64,000 nucleotides of DNA from NCBI RefSeq assembly GCF_003335105.1, contig NZ_QFWQ01000010.1, forward strand, positions 42,384 through 106,383, given 5' to 3'. The notes beneath the pieces are model-generated. The model was not told the origin of the DNA. It made no database searches and saw only the letters and a list, made by a program, of their open reading frames with translations. The translations under genes and the position numbers were made by a program. This DNA comes from Rhodanobacter denitrificans (GTDB lineage Bacteria > Pseudomonadota > Gammaproteobacteria > Xanthomonadales > Rhodanobacteraceae). Each line of letters begins with the position of its first letter. The stretch's first letter is position 1. Below are positions 25,680-34,821 of the stretch, piece by piece.

Positions 25680-26834
25680 ATGATCAAGGAAGGTCGCCTC
25701 CGTCGGGTGGGGCTCGTGGTGTTGCTGCTGGCGGCGCTGGCGAGTGCGTGGTGGGCATGGTTCCGGCCCGTGGGGCCGCGCCAGGGACCCGCCCCGGTTG
25801 CACTGCAGGATGGATGGACCGTGTCCTCCCCCGTGGCCGAAGGGCTCGACGCGCGCGCGTTGGAGCAGGCCGTCGGGGGCGTGCTGGATAAGCCGCTCGA
25901 CGTCCACGCTGTGCTGGTGGAGCGCCACGGGCGGCTGGTCAGCGAGTCCTATCAGGGCGGCATGGACCATTCGGTGTATGCGCTGGTCTCGATCAGGCAA
26001 GGCTTCGGACCGCAGCAGCTGCACGACGTGCGGTCAGTGGGGAAAAGCATCACCAGCCTGCTCTATGGCATCGCTCTCCGCGAGGGGCGCGTGCCGGATC
26101 CGTCGGCCCGCGTGCTGGCCTCGTACCCCGCCCTGGAACGCACCGCCTCGCCCGAATCGCGTGCCATCCGCATACAGGACCTGCTCGACATGAGCAGCGG
26201 TCTCGACTGGCGCGAGGGCGAGCCCGGACGGGACGACGAACTGCGCCTGTTCTGGAGGCGCGACGTGCCGGGCTACGTGTTTTCCCGCCGGGTCATCCAT
26301 GCGCCCGGTACGGCGTTCAACTACAACGGTGGCGGCACCGCGGTGCTGGCCGACCTGATCACGCGGGGCGCGGGCATGCCGCTCGATGCGTATGCGCGCC
26401 AGCGCCTGTTCGCGCCCATGGCGATCACGCACTGGGCTTGGATCGAGGACCTGCACGGTCGGCCCATGGCCTTCAACGGACTGCGCATGCGCCCACGCGA
26501 CCTGCTGAAGATAGGGCAACTGGTGCTCGCGCATGGGCAATGGGACGGGCGCCAACTCGCGCCCGCGACATGGATCGATCGTTCGATGCAGCCGCACCTG
26601 GCGACGGGCGTGAGCGATTTTCGCTACGGCTCACAGTGGTGGAGCGGCAGCGTGCGGTGGCACGGGCAGCCGGTCACCTGGCATGCCGCGTTTGGCAATG
26701 GCGGGCAACGCCTGTTCGTGCTGCCGGCGCTGGACCTTGCCATCGTCACCACCGCTGGCGCGTACGACCAGCTGACCACCGCCATCGCGGTGAACCGGCT
26801 GGTGCAGGGCGTGGTGGACTCGGTGCGGGAGTGA
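25680..26834 (+). CDS. Serine hydrolase, beta-lactamase class C/esterase family
   Basis: This 384-residue protein is anchored by an N-terminal hydrophobic segment (RVGLVVLLLAALASAWWAWF), placing the enzyme in the periplasm. The SxxK motif is RSVGKS (Ser119, Lys122). The second motif is FNYNGGG, and HAAFGNGGQRLFV replaces the KTG box, as in many DD-peptidase/esterase-like members. The substrate is unknown; it need not be a lactam. An ATG with GGGATTC upstream was chosen. It is monocistronic. Confidence 0.88.
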   Translation: MIKEGRLRRVGLVVLLLAALASAWWAWFRPVGPRQGPAPVALQDGWTVSSPVAEGLDARALEQAVGGVLDKPLDVHAVLVERHGRLVSESYQGGMDHSVYALVSIRQGFGPQQLHDVRSVGKSITSLLYGIALREGRVPDPSARVLASYPALERTASPESRAIRIQDLLDMSSGLDWREGEPGRDDELRLFWRRDVPGYVFSRRVIHAPGTAFNYNGGGTAVLADLITRGAGMPLDAYARQRLFAPMAITHWAWIEDLHGRPMAFNGLRMRPRDLLKIGQLVLAHGQWDGRQLAPATWIDRSMQPHLATGVSDFRYGSQWWSGSVRWHGQPVTWHAAFGNGGQRLFVLPALDLAIVTTAGAYDQLTTAIAVNRLVQGVVDSVRE

Positions 26835-27251
26835 GCCGGGCGCAGCTCGCGCTCCGTTCGCCATGTCCAGGTTCGGGTCGTCTCCGATCGTGCCGCGTAT
26901 TGTCCGGGACATATGGGGACAGAGGGAATTAAACGTTCCCCCGGCTGGATGCCGGATCACCGTGGCCGGCCGCGCCGGCGCAGTCGGGCAGGGCGACCCT
27001 GGGCTTTTCGATCATGGCCTGGAACGTGACGTCGTCCGGCGCTTGCTCTTGTTCATGCGGATGCCCGGCAGTTCGTCCTTGCCCCAAGACAGCGGTAGGT
27101 TCACTTCCTGATCACGCAGGACGCACAAAATCAGCGAGGTCACGGAACGGCGCCGGGAACGACTACGGGGCTCTCATTCGGGGCTATCGAGAAGTGAGCC
27201 GGGCCCCTTTGCTGCGGTCGTCGAAGATGGCTTGAACCCCGAGGAGGTCGC
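26835..27251. other. Gene-free spacer with repeat debris
   Basis: This 417-nt spacer contains a half REP-like element (GGGACATATGGGGACAGAGG, then GAATTAAACG, at 26906-26934), related to the 18-bp inverted repeat at 22959-23004. No credible coding sequence is seen. A GAGGAGG ribosome-binding site at the right end serves the MFS gene. Confidence 0.6.
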
Positions 27252-28727
27252 ATGAACACCGTCGCCGCGCCCGGTCAGCCATCCACGCCCTTCCAGGGCA
27301 ACGACCGCCTGCTGTTCGGCATCATCATGGGCGTGGTCGCGTTCTGGCTGTTCGCCCAGACCACGCTCAACATCGCGCCGGACATGCAGCGCGACCTTGG
27401 CATCGGTGCCGCCACCATGAACATTGCGGTGGCGCTGACCTCGCTGTTCTCGGGCATCTTCATCGTGGTCATGGGCGGGCTGGCCGACCGGGTCGGGCGG
27501 TTGCGGATCACCCGCATCGGTTTCTACCTGAGCATCGCCGGCTCGCTGCTGGTGGCGATCACGCCCACCGGCGCGATGGCCGCGCCGGTGCTGCTCGCGG
27601 GGCGCGCGCTGCAGGGTTTGTCGGCGGCCTGCGTGATGCCGGCCAGCCTGGCGCTGGTGAAGGCGTACTGGGATGGCGCCGCGCGCCAGCGCGCGGTGTC
27701 GCTATGGTCGATCGGTTCGTGGGGCGGCGGCGGGCTGTGCTCGCTGGTCGGCGGCTTGATGTCGCAAAATTTGGGCTGGCGCTCGATCTTCTGGCTGGCG
27801 ATCGCGGTCAGTGCGCTCGGCCTGTGGCTGATGCGCGGCACGCCCGAGAACAAGGCCGAGACCCACGGCGACTACAAGTTCGACCTGCCCGGGGTGCTGG
27901 CCTTCATGGTGGCGATGCTGGCGCTGCAGGTGTTGGTGACCCAGGGCAACACGCTGGGCTGGAGCAGCCCGTCGGTGCTCGGGCTGATCGCTGCGACGCT
28001 GGTATTCGGCCTGCTGTTCGTGCTGATCGAGCGGCGCTCGGCCAATGCGTTCTTCGATTTCCGGCTGTTCGGCAACCCGACCTACACCGGCGCCACGATT
28101 TCCAACTTCCTGATCAACGCCACCGCCGGCACGCTGATCGTTTCGCTGCAGCTGGTGCAGCTGGGCGGCGGCATGAATGCGCAGCAGGCGGGCATGCTGA
28201 CGCTGGGCTATGCGATCGCGATCATCGCCTTCATCCGCGTGGGCGAGAAGTTGCTGCAGCGCTTCGGCCCGCGCAAGCCGATGATCTGGGGCTGCCTGAT
28301 CACCGGAGTGGCGATCGCGCTGCTGATGCCCACGCAATTGCTGCTCGGGCAGTACAAGGTGCTGGCGGTGATCGGCTACTCGCTGTTCGGCCTGGGCCTG
28401 GCGTTTTACGCCACGCCGTCCACCGATGCGGCGCTGTCCAACCTGCCGGCGGCGCAGGGCGGTTCGGGCTCGGGCATCTACAAGATGGCCTCGTCGCTGG
28501 GCGCCGCCTTCGGCGTGGCGATCTCCGCCGCCGTATTCACCGCGCTGGCAGGCGACAGCAACAGCGTGCGCTGGCTGGAGGGCGTGATCACCTTCGCCGG
28601 CCGCCAGGACAACCTGGCGGTGCGCGAAGCCGCCTTCGTGGCACTGGGTTTCAACGTGCTGATGGTGGTGGCGGCGATCGTCTCGATCGTTCTCACCGTG
28701 CCCAGGGGCCGCAAGACGCACGACTGA
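27252..28727 (+). CDS. MFS transporter, DHA2 (14-TM drug:H+ antiporter) family
   Basis: This 491-residue inner-membrane transporter has 14 predicted helices, typical of QacA/EmrB-like exporters. MFS motif A appears as GGLADRVGRLRITR after TM2. WRSIFWLAIAVSALGLWLM at TM6 is characteristic of DHA2. The N-terminus MNTVAAPGQPSTPFQGNDRL is preceded by GAGGAGG. It probably exports lipophilic or cationic compounds by proton antiport. No membrane-fusion partner or regulator lies next to it. Confidence 0.9.
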   Translation: MNTVAAPGQPSTPFQGNDRLLFGIIMGVVAFWLFAQTTLNIAPDMQRDLGIGAATMNIAVALTSLFSGIFIVVMGGLADRVGRLRITRIGFYLSIAGSLLVAITPTGAMAAPVLLAGRALQGLSAACVMPASLALVKAYWDGAARQRAVSLWSIGSWGGGGLCSLVGGLMSQNLGWRSIFWLAIAVSALGLWLMRGTPENKAETHGDYKFDLPGVLAFMVAMLALQVLVTQGNTLGWSSPSVLGLIAATLVFGLLFVLIERRSANAFFDFRLFGNPTYTGATISNFLINATAGTLIVSLQLVQLGGGMNAQQAGMLTLGYAIAIIAFIRVGEKLLQRFGPRKPMIWGCLITGVAIALLMPTQLLLGQYKVLAVIGYSLFGLGLAFYATPSTDAALSNLPAAQGGSGSGIYKMASSLGAAFGVAISAAVFTALAGDSNSVRWLEGVITFAGRQDNLAVREAAFVALGFNVLMVVAAIVSIVLTVPRGRKTHD

Positions 28728-28923
28728 GCGCGGGTGGGCGGCTCGGGTGTGGTTCGCCGGTCGATACAGCCACGCCGAGGCCGCGCCTGCATCGCCCGTG
28801 CGCCGACCTCGGAGGTCGATTCCGGCGCCGGGCAAAAAGCTCGTCGTTTCGAGCGGGTGGACCCGGAACGCCGAGTTGTCTGCTCGGCATGCCGAGCTCC
28901 GAACTCAGCCGCCCGACACCAAG

Positions 28924-29061
28924 GCCAACCGGATGCACGTGGTTGCCCATCAGAACGCAGACGTGGATTCCCAGGCCATGCTTCGCGGCGCTCTCGCCCA
29001 GCAAGTCGAGCCAGTGGCGACAGTCGTCGTCATCCAGAAATACCGTCCCGTTTTCCGTCGA
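28924..29061 (-). pseudogene. RAYT/Y1 transposase internal fragment with the HUH motif
   Basis: The minus-strand frame reads ENGTVFLDDDDCRHWLDLLG, then ESAAKHGLGIHVCVLMGNHV and HPVG. This is the Y1 transposase core (FLDDxDRxxWLxLL ... AYVLMPNHVHLLV), with Pro at the position of the usual Leu after HVH. Both ends are lost, so it is a remnant. Confidence 0.85.
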
Positions 29062-29135
29062 AATTCTTTACAACTTTCGCGTGCCCGGGAAATTGTGGAA
29101 ACCGCAACCTGTTGAATAATTGGCAACTCATTGGA

Positions 29136-29150
29136 TGGCATAAAAAGTGC
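29136..29150 (+). promoter_or_regulatory. Sigma-54 (RpoN) type -24/-12 promoter of the PEP-CTERM gene
   Basis: TGGCATAAAAAGTGC has the diagnostic GG-N10-GC spacing. It lies 61 nt before the ATG. RpoN with a PrsK/PrsR-type two-component system is known to drive PEP-CTERM genes, which supports the reading. Confidence 0.6.
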
Positions 29151-29211
29151 CCGTTGTCGCTGGCCGGGAATGAACAGGCCGGAATGAGCAACCACTCGCA
29201 GGAGAAATTCA

Positions 29212-29850
29212 ATGAGCAAGCTCTCCACTCTTTTTTTGAAGCGGTTGATGCCGTTTGGACTAGCGGCATCGTTGGCCGCCGTGCTGCTGACGCCCGGGGC
29301 CGCCAACGCCACGCCGTACGTCGTCAAGCTCGTTCAGCAAGGAACGAATGTAGTCACCACCGGAAGCGGGGCCATCGACCTGACCGGCCTCACGTTTGAA
29401 TACGGAACGGTCACGGGAGGAGCCACCCTGTGGCCATCCTCCGGGTTTGTGATGACTGGGCCGCAAACGAGTGTGGCTCTTGACACCTACACCGGCTTCG
29501 CGGGGCCCACAAGTTTTGGGAGCGGCAACGTGGTGGCTCCCAACGTCAATACCGGTGACACGGTTGGAATCTTCGGCTCTCCCTCGTATTACGGTGTCAG
29601 GAACCTTTGGGTGCCCTCCGGCTATGTTTCCGGGGACGCGCTGTTCGGCACCTCAACCTATTTCAACGCAAGCTTCGCCAGTCTCGGCGTGACGCCCGGC
29701 ACCTTCGTATGGACCTGGGGGACCGGGGCGGACCAGAGCTTCACGCTTGACATCGCCGTCAACACGCCCGAACCAGCCGCGCTCGGCATGTTCGGTTTCG
29801 GCGTATTGCTGATCGGCGCGTTCGTGGGACGGCGCCGGCGCACGGCGTAG
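29212..29850 (+). CDS. PEP-CTERM sorting-domain protein
   Basis: This 212-residue exported protein has a signal peptide (residues 1-33, ending TPGAANA), a Gly/Thr/Ser-rich mature region and a C-terminal tripartite signal. The signal comprises the NTPEPAALG motif, the hydrophobic helix MFGFGVLLIGAFVG and the basic tail RRRRTA. Such proteins are recognised by exosortase (EpsH/XrtA), cleaved and probably released or anchored for extracellular matrix or biofilm roles. No exosortase or exopolysaccharide genes lie in this window. GGAG precedes the ATG. Confidence 0.92.
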   Translation: MSKLSTLFLKRLMPFGLAASLAAVLLTPGAANATPYVVKLVQQGTNVVTTGSGAIDLTGLTFEYGTVTGGATLWPSSGFVMTGPQTSVALDTYTGFAGPTSFGSGNVVAPNVNTGDTVGIFGSPSYYGVRNLWVPSGYVSGDALFGTSTYFNASFASLGVTPGTFVWTWGTGADQSFTLDIAVNTPEPAALGMFGFGVLLIGAFVGRRRRTA

Positions 29851-29893
29851 ACCGTCGTTCAGAGGGGAAACTCCACTCTGCCCCCGGTTTTCC

Positions 29894-31369
29894 TCAGTCC
29901 CGCAGGCTCACCGTCTGCCCGCGCCAGATCGCATCCTGGTAGCGGTAGAACTGGCTCAGCGAGGAAGGCTTGTCGGCCTGGCGGGTGGTGGCGAGGGACG
30001 CCATGTCCAGGATCTCGAAGCGGTGGATGAAGCGGCCGTTGACCCGGGCTTCGCGCGCCGCCAGCATCAGGCGGTCGCCGGGCACCCAGCCGGCGAATTC
30101 GATGTAGCCCAGCTGCGGATCGTCGTCGGCCGGCGGCAGCACGTCGATCACCCACTGCTTGCCGACCACGTGGAACAGCCACAGCTCGCGCCAGCTGGTC
30201 ATGGGCTGCACGGCCAGGGCCAGCGCGGTGCCGCCCGCATTGGCGCGCGCCGAGCCCGCCCAGACCGCGCCGTAGGTGCAGCGTTGCGCCAGTGGCGACT
30301 TCGCGTCGTGCTTGCGGTCCAGCAGCGCGATGCAGGTCTCGCCGGGGTGGCCAGCCGCGGTGACGATGTGCAGGCCCTGCGGCGTCTTGAACGCCGGCTC
30401 GGCTGCCCAGCGCGAAGCGCCCACGCGCACCGCCGCGTCGTTGTAGTCGTCGCGGTCGCTTTCGACCAGCGCACGGGTGTCGACCGCTGCCAGTTCATCG
30501 ATGGCGCGCGAGGCGGCCTGCTGCGCCGGTTGCTGGCTGCGCGTGCGCTCGAAGGCGATCGCCGACCATACCGATGCCACGCGCATGTGCAGGCGATTCT
30601 GCACGTAGCGGGGCACGCCCTCGCGCGGCACGCGGTCGAGCAGTTCGGCGCGCCAGGTGTCGAATGCGGCTAGCTGCACCGGCGTCAGGCCCGGATCGAC
30701 GCAGGCCGGATCGGTCAGGGCCAGCGCGGCGGTGGCCTTCTGCGTCGCGCTGGCGTTCAGCGCCACGGCGCGGCGGAAGGCGTCGCCGTCGTAGCACAGC
30801 CGCACGCTGCCGTCGCGGGCGATGCTATGGATCGCGACGCCGTAGTCCGCCACCACTTCCAGTTGCCCGGACAGCGCCTGCTCCAGCGCCTTGCTGCGGT
30901 TCGTGGATGCGCGCCGGGCCAGGCGCCCGGCCATCACGCCGAGCGCGTCGAACGGCTCGGCGTCGATGGCCTTGCCCGGCGCCGCCTTCAGGTAGGCCGC
31001 CGCATACGCGATGCCCAGCGCCTCGCTGCCCGGCATGTCGCGCAGGAAGCGCACCACGGCCAGCAACTCGGGCGCATCGTTTGGCTGCATCGAGACGATG
31101 CGTACCCGGCTGGCGCGCACGAAGCCGGCACGCTCGATGCGATGGTCGTAGACCTGCAGGTAGTCCAGCGTGCGCCCGCGCACCTCCAGGGTCTCGCCCT
31201 GCCACAGCACCGCCTGCGGTGTCGCCGAGTGGCGCGCCTGCGCCCGCAACGCGGTGCCGTCCAGGGTGACGATGGCCAGCGGGTTCGCGGGCGTCGGTGC
31301 CGGCTCGGCGGCATGCGCCAGGCCCATGCTGATGCCCAGCAGCAGGGCCATCCATGCCCGGGCCTTCAT
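29894..31369 (-). CDS. Exported protein of unknown function, partner of the SPFH gene
   Basis: This 491-residue protein has a signal peptide (MKARAWMALLLGISMGLAHA). The N-terminal 60 residues look like a bacterial SH3-type or variant-surface fold (LWQGETLEVRGRTLDYLQVY, then AGFVRASRVRIVSM). A large helical middle and a beta-rich C-terminal half with Trp- and Asp-containing strands (LFHVVGKQWVIDVLPPADDD, IEFAGWVPGDRLML) follow. I do not recognise a named family. Its start overlaps the stop of the upstream SPFH gene by 4 nt, so the two are translated together and are likely functionally linked. Confidence 0.7.
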   Translation of the reverse strand: MKARAWMALLLGISMGLAHAAEPAPTPANPLAIVTLDGTALRAQARHSATPQAVLWQGETLEVRGRTLDYLQVYDHRIERAGFVRASRVRIVSMQPNDAPELLAVVRFLRDMPGSEALGIAYAAAYLKAAPGKAIDAEPFDALGVMAGRLARRASTNRSKALEQALSGQLEVVADYGVAIHSIARDGSVRLCYDGDAFRRAVALNASATQKATAALALTDPACVDPGLTPVQLAAFDTWRAELLDRVPREGVPRYVQNRLHMRVASVWSAIAFERTRSQQPAQQAASRAIDELAAVDTRALVESDRDDYNDAAVRVGASRWAAEPAFKTPQGLHIVTAAGHPGETCIALLDRKHDAKSPLAQRCTYGAVWAGSARANAGGTALALAVQPMTSWRELWLFHVVGKQWVIDVLPPADDDPQLGYIEFAGWVPGDRLMLAAREARVNGRFIHRFEILDMASLATTRQADKPSSLSQFYRYQDAIWRGQTVSLRD

Positions 31370-32547
31370 GGCGCGCTCCCGGAATCATTGCTTGCTGCCG
31401 GCGCCTGATGCGCAGCGTCGATCAGGGCCTGGCCGATGAATCCGCCCGCGGCGGGCGGCGGCGCCACGATCACCGAGATCTTGTCGGACAGCTTGTCGGC
31501 CAGGGTCTTCTGGATCAGCAGCGGGTGCTTGTCGATCAGGGCGCCGTCGCGCGCGAGCTGTTCGCTGTTGACCTTGCCCAGCGCTTCCAGCCGGTAGGCG
31601 TCGGCATCGGCGAGCTTGCGGCGCGAGTCGGCCTCGCCGGTGGCTTCGATGCGGCGCGCTTCGGCGGTACCCTTCGCGTTGCGGATCAGGGCGGCGCTCT
31701 GGGCTTCCGCTTCCAGCTCGCGCTGCTCGATCTGCTTGCGCTTGAACGGCAGCACGTGCTTCATCGCCTCTTCCTGCCCCTTGGCTGCGATGATCTGCTC
31801 GTCGGCCGCCGCCTCGGCAGCGGTGTCGCGCTGGGCCTTTTCGGCCTCGGCCTGCAGCCTCGACTCCTGCACCTTCTTCTCCTTCAGCTGCAGGGTGTAT
31901 TGCATCTGCTGGTTCTCCAGCTCGGTGGCCAGCACCTTGTTCATGCCCTCGCGGTAATCCGGCGGCAGATCGACGTTGCCCATCATCACGTTGCGCAGCA
32001 CGATGCCGTCGGTCGCCAGCATCGGCTTGAGCTCGCTCTCGATCAGCGTCTGGATTTCCTGGCGCCTGGTCGAGAAGATCTCGCGCACGGTGTAGCGGGT
32101 GAACACCTTGTAGATCACGCCCTGCACCAGTGGCTCGACCATGTCGCGGCCGACGTCGTCGGGCAGCACCTTCGCGACCCTGGGCAGGCTCCGCGCGTCG
32201 ATCGCATAGCGGATCGCCAGCTCGACGCCGATGGACAGGCCCTCGGACGACTGGAAGGGCGCCGGGCCGTCCGCCTTGGCGCTGCGGGTGGGGCGGTAGA
32301 CCTGATCCACCAGCGGAAACCGGCGCAGGCTGTGGATGCCGGGAATCACCAGGCAGGGGCCTTCGCCCACCTCGCTCACCGAGCCGGTCCACGCGTTCGA
32401 CCGGATGCCGACCTGCTGCGGGCCGACGGTTTCGATCGGTGGATGGCGGTACAGCCCGTAACCGCCCAGCGCGAGGATCGCCAGGACCAGGGTCTTGCGA
32501 TTGAGTACGCGTGTCGCTGCATTGCCGAGCCTGCTCGACGTGTCCAT
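31366..32547 (-). CDS. SPFH/Band 7 (prohibitin-like) membrane protein
   Basis: This 393-residue protein has a single N-terminal transmembrane helix (TLVLAILALGGYGLY). A Band 7/PHB domain (residues 45-260: VGPQQVGIRSNAWTG, GIHSLRRFPLVDQVYRPT, FQSSEGLSIGVELAIRYAID) follows. A long charged coiled coil (EKKVQESRLQAEAEKAQRD to EARRIEATGEADSRRK) completes it. Such proteins oligomerise in membrane microdomains and can regulate proteases such as FtsH. The start MDTSSRLGNAATR was chosen because it immediately precedes the membrane helix and has a GGGGG upstream; earlier in-frame ATGs exist (to 32826). It is translationally coupled to the exported gene downstream. Confidence 0.88.
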   Translation of the reverse strand: MDTSSRLGNAATRVLNRKTLVLAILALGGYGLYRHPPIETVGPQQVGIRSNAWTGSVSEVGEGPCLVIPGIHSLRRFPLVDQVYRPTRSAKADGPAPFQSSEGLSIGVELAIRYAIDARSLPRVAKVLPDDVGRDMVEPLVQGVIYKVFTRYTVREIFSTRRQEIQTLIESELKPMLATDGIVLRNVMMGNVDLPPDYREGMNKVLATELENQQMQYTLQLKEKKVQESRLQAEAEKAQRDTAAEAAADEQIIAAKGQEEAMKHVLPFKRKQIEQRELEAEAQSAALIRNAKGTAEARRIEATGEADSRRKLADADAYRLEALGKVNSEQLARDGALIDKHPLLIQKTLADKLSDKISVIVAPPPAAGGFIGQALIDAAHQAPAASNDSGSAP

Positions 32548-32875
32548 CTTGATGCCGCCCCCTTGCTGCATGGCTTCCATTGATGCGCGCCGTCCCGTTG
32601 CGGGTCCCGGAGCGTGACCTTCCATGGGCCCGGGGCGGTTGCCGCCTGCGAGCCGTTGGTTGGAGCCTATTAGGAAGGCAGGCGGGGCCGCGCGCGGGCC
32701 GGAGATGCGGCAGGCCGCGGACCGGATGTGGCAATTGGCGGGCGGCCGAAAAGGTGTCGGTAATGCCATTGGCCGGGATGGCGACAGAAACCGGGGCGCC
32801 TCCGGGGCAATGTATTTCCGCCCCAAATGACGAAGGCGGCCGCAGCCGCCTTCGCACGGGAACGGATGGCGCAGG
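32548..32875. other. Gene-free spacer between two minus-strand genes
   Basis: It contains a 10-bp perfect hairpin CGAAGGCGGC/GCCGCCTTCG at 32831-32854 with a 4-nt loop, probably the terminator of the membrane gene at 32876-33778. Nothing else was recognised. Confidence 0.6.
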
Positions 32876-33778
32876 TCAGGCGGCGATTGCCGGAGCCATG
32901 TCGCTCGTGATGTCGTCGTCGCACACGTCGCGCCACAGGTGGTACATCACCCCGAACATCACCGAGAACATCGCCAGGAACAGGGCGATATAAAACGGGA
33001 CGATCACCACGAATACCAGCCATGGGCTGATGAGCTTGGCGAGCAGGGTGAGCACGAGGACCGCGATCGCCAGGGCGATGGCCACCACGATCCAGACAAG
33101 GATGGCGCTCAGTGCAAATACGAGCAGCGGCAGCAGGTTTTTCAGCGCGCCGACCAGGCCGTCGCCGATCGCGCCGAACACGCTGCGGCCGCGCAGCGCG
33201 ACCTGGCCAAGGCTGATCGCATAGAAGCCCATCATGAAAAGGCCGGCCAGCATCAACAGCGCCACGGTGATCCCGAAGCCGTCGGGCAACGCCGTCGGCG
33301 GCGGCTGGTGGCTGGCCTGCGCGGCCAGTGCTTGCGCGTACCACCTGCCGATGCCGCGTCCGGTTGCCGCGATGACGATGCCGAACAAGGCGACATAGAC
33401 CACGATCATCGCCAGCCCATAGCCGATCAGGCGCAATGCTTCCCCTTGCCGATAGGGCTTGAAGACGTCGCGTGCGCGGACCGGCAGCCCGCGCTCGGCC
33501 GCATCGACCACCTGCAGATAGCCCGCGTAGAGCGGCACGACCAGCAGGCCGATCAGCAGGGAGACCACCATGATCCCGCCGAAGGTTGCCGGGCTCAGCG
33601 GTGCGCCCGTGCTGACCGAGTGGAATTGCATGGGAAGCGTGACCAGCGATGGCAGCAGGCATGCCAGCACCATGAAGGCTGCCCCTCCGAGCATTGGCCT
33701 GGGATGGCGGTAACCCACGCTGATGCCCTGCGTCAGCCAGCCGAAGCCAGCCAACGGTCCCCTGGATCGTGTCGTCAT
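32876..33778 (-). CDS. Multi-pass membrane protein, BPSS1780-like
   Basis: This 300-residue protein has six or more transmembrane helices (GGAAFMVLACLLPSLVTL, GGIMVVSLLIGLLVVPLYAG, GYGLAMIVVYVALFGIVIA, ALLMLAGLFMMGFYA, LLVFALSAILVWIVVAIALA, FVVIVPFYIALFLAMFSVMF). The pattern YAGYLQVVDAAERGLPVRAR between helices 2 and 3 resembles BPSS1780 family membrane proteins, whose role is unknown. The start MTTRSRGPLAGFG was chosen; the frame extends upstream but is non-homologous. Confidence 0.65.
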   Translation of the reverse strand: MTTRSRGPLAGFGWLTQGISVGYRHPRPMLGGAAFMVLACLLPSLVTLPMQFHSVSTGAPLSPATFGGIMVVSLLIGLLVVPLYAGYLQVVDAAERGLPVRARDVFKPYRQGEALRLIGYGLAMIVVYVALFGIVIAATGRGIGRWYAQALAAQASHQPPPTALPDGFGITVALLMLAGLFMMGFYAISLGQVALRGRSVFGAIGDGLVGALKNLLPLLVFALSAILVWIVVAIALAIAVLVLTLLAKLISPWLVFVVIVPFYIALFLAMFSVMFGVMYHLWRDVCDDDITSDMAPAIAA

Positions 33779-33990
33779 GTGTCGATTCCCCGATGATCGG
33801 CGCCCCCGCGCCGTGTCCGTCGAGCATAGCGGGTGACGGCCGATGTGTGGGATGCGGGAAGCCCCATCGCCGGATCGGGCGCATCGGTGGCGCGCCTGAT
33901 CTGTGCACTTCCCCGATCGGGTTGCCGATATTTCCTTCGGGGTATCCTGTTCTCTAGTTGGCTCTGCAAGTCTTGCATGGAGATCCGGGC

Positions 33991-34821
33991 ATGACGTTTC
34001 CATCGGTCCTTATCGCTGCCTTCGTGCTTTTCGCCGGCGTGGCCAGCCCGCTGTATGCCACCGGCCAGGCCGCGGCCTCCACCTCGGCGGTGCCCGTCGC
34101 CATCAACCCGCTCTACACCATGCCGCCGGCGTCGCTCACCGCCGAACAGGCCGCGTCCATGCAGCAGCAATTGCTGGACTGGCCGCAACTGGCCCGCTAC
34201 CGCGACGACAATGCGCAGCTGCCGGCGCCTGCGCCCGGCGCGGCGCGCGTGGTGTTCTTTGGCGACTCCATCACCGACGCGTGGGGGCGTGCCGAGGGCA
34301 CCCGCTTTTTCCCCGGCAAGCCGTACGTCAACCGCGGCATCTCGGGGCAGACGACGGCGCAGATGCTGCTGCGTTTCCGGCAGGACGTGATCGCGCTCCG
34401 TCCCGCGGCGGTGGTCGTGCTCGCCGGCACCAACGACATCGCGGGCAATACCGGCCTCGCCACGTTGCCGATGATCGAGGACAACTTCCGCTCCATGACG
34501 GAACTGGCGCAGGCCAACCACATCCGGGTCATCCTCGCCTCCGTGCTGCCGGTCAGCGACTATCCCTGGCATCCGGGCCTGCAGCCGGCCGACAAGGTCC
34601 GCGCGCTCAACGCGTGGATCAAGGCTTATGCGTCGTCGCGTGGCGCCACCTACCTCGACTACTACGGCGCGCTGGCCAACGCGCAGGGCGGCATGGATTT
34701 CCGCCTTGCCAGCGACGGCGTACACCCGACGCCGGAGGGTTACGCGATCATGGCGCCGCTCGCGCAGCAAGCCATCGAGCGGGCGCTGGCGAATCCCCGC
34801 ACGGGACGATCCCGGCAATGA
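33991..34821 (+). CDS. SGNH/GDSL-family lipase or esterase
   Basis: This 276-residue exported enzyme has a signal peptide (MTFPSVLIAAFVLFAGVASPLYA). Block I is FFGDSITDAWG (Ser93), block II is NRGISGQTT, block III is LAGTNDIAGN, and block V is SDGVHPTPEGY, containing Asp and His. This is the platelet-activating-factor acetylhydrolase-like subgroup; it hydrolyses an ester or acetyl group on carbohydrate or lipid, substrate unknown. The stop overlaps the ATG of the AraC-family gene by 4 nt. Confidence 0.9.
   Translation: MTFPSVLIAAFVLFAGVASPLYATGQAAASTSAVPVAINPLYTMPPASLTAEQAASMQQQLLDWPQLARYRDDNAQLPAPAPGAARVVFFGDSITDAWGRAEGTRFFPGKPYVNRGISGQTTAQMLLRFRQDVIALRPAAVVVLAGTNDIAGNTGLATLPMIEDNFRSMTELAQANHIRVILASVLPVSDYPWHPGLQPADKVRALNAWIKAYASSRGATYLDYYGALANAQGGMDFRLASDGVHPTPEGYAIMAPLAQQAIERALANPRTGRSRQ

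Larger units (their letters stand above)
28728..29211. other. Spacer with transposase debris and the PEP-CTERM promoter
   Basis: This 484-nt stretch holds no intact gene. It contains a minus-strand RAYT fragment (28924-29061) and a sigma-54-type promoter (29136-29150). The left part (28740-28920) shows nothing I can identify. Confidence 0.7.
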
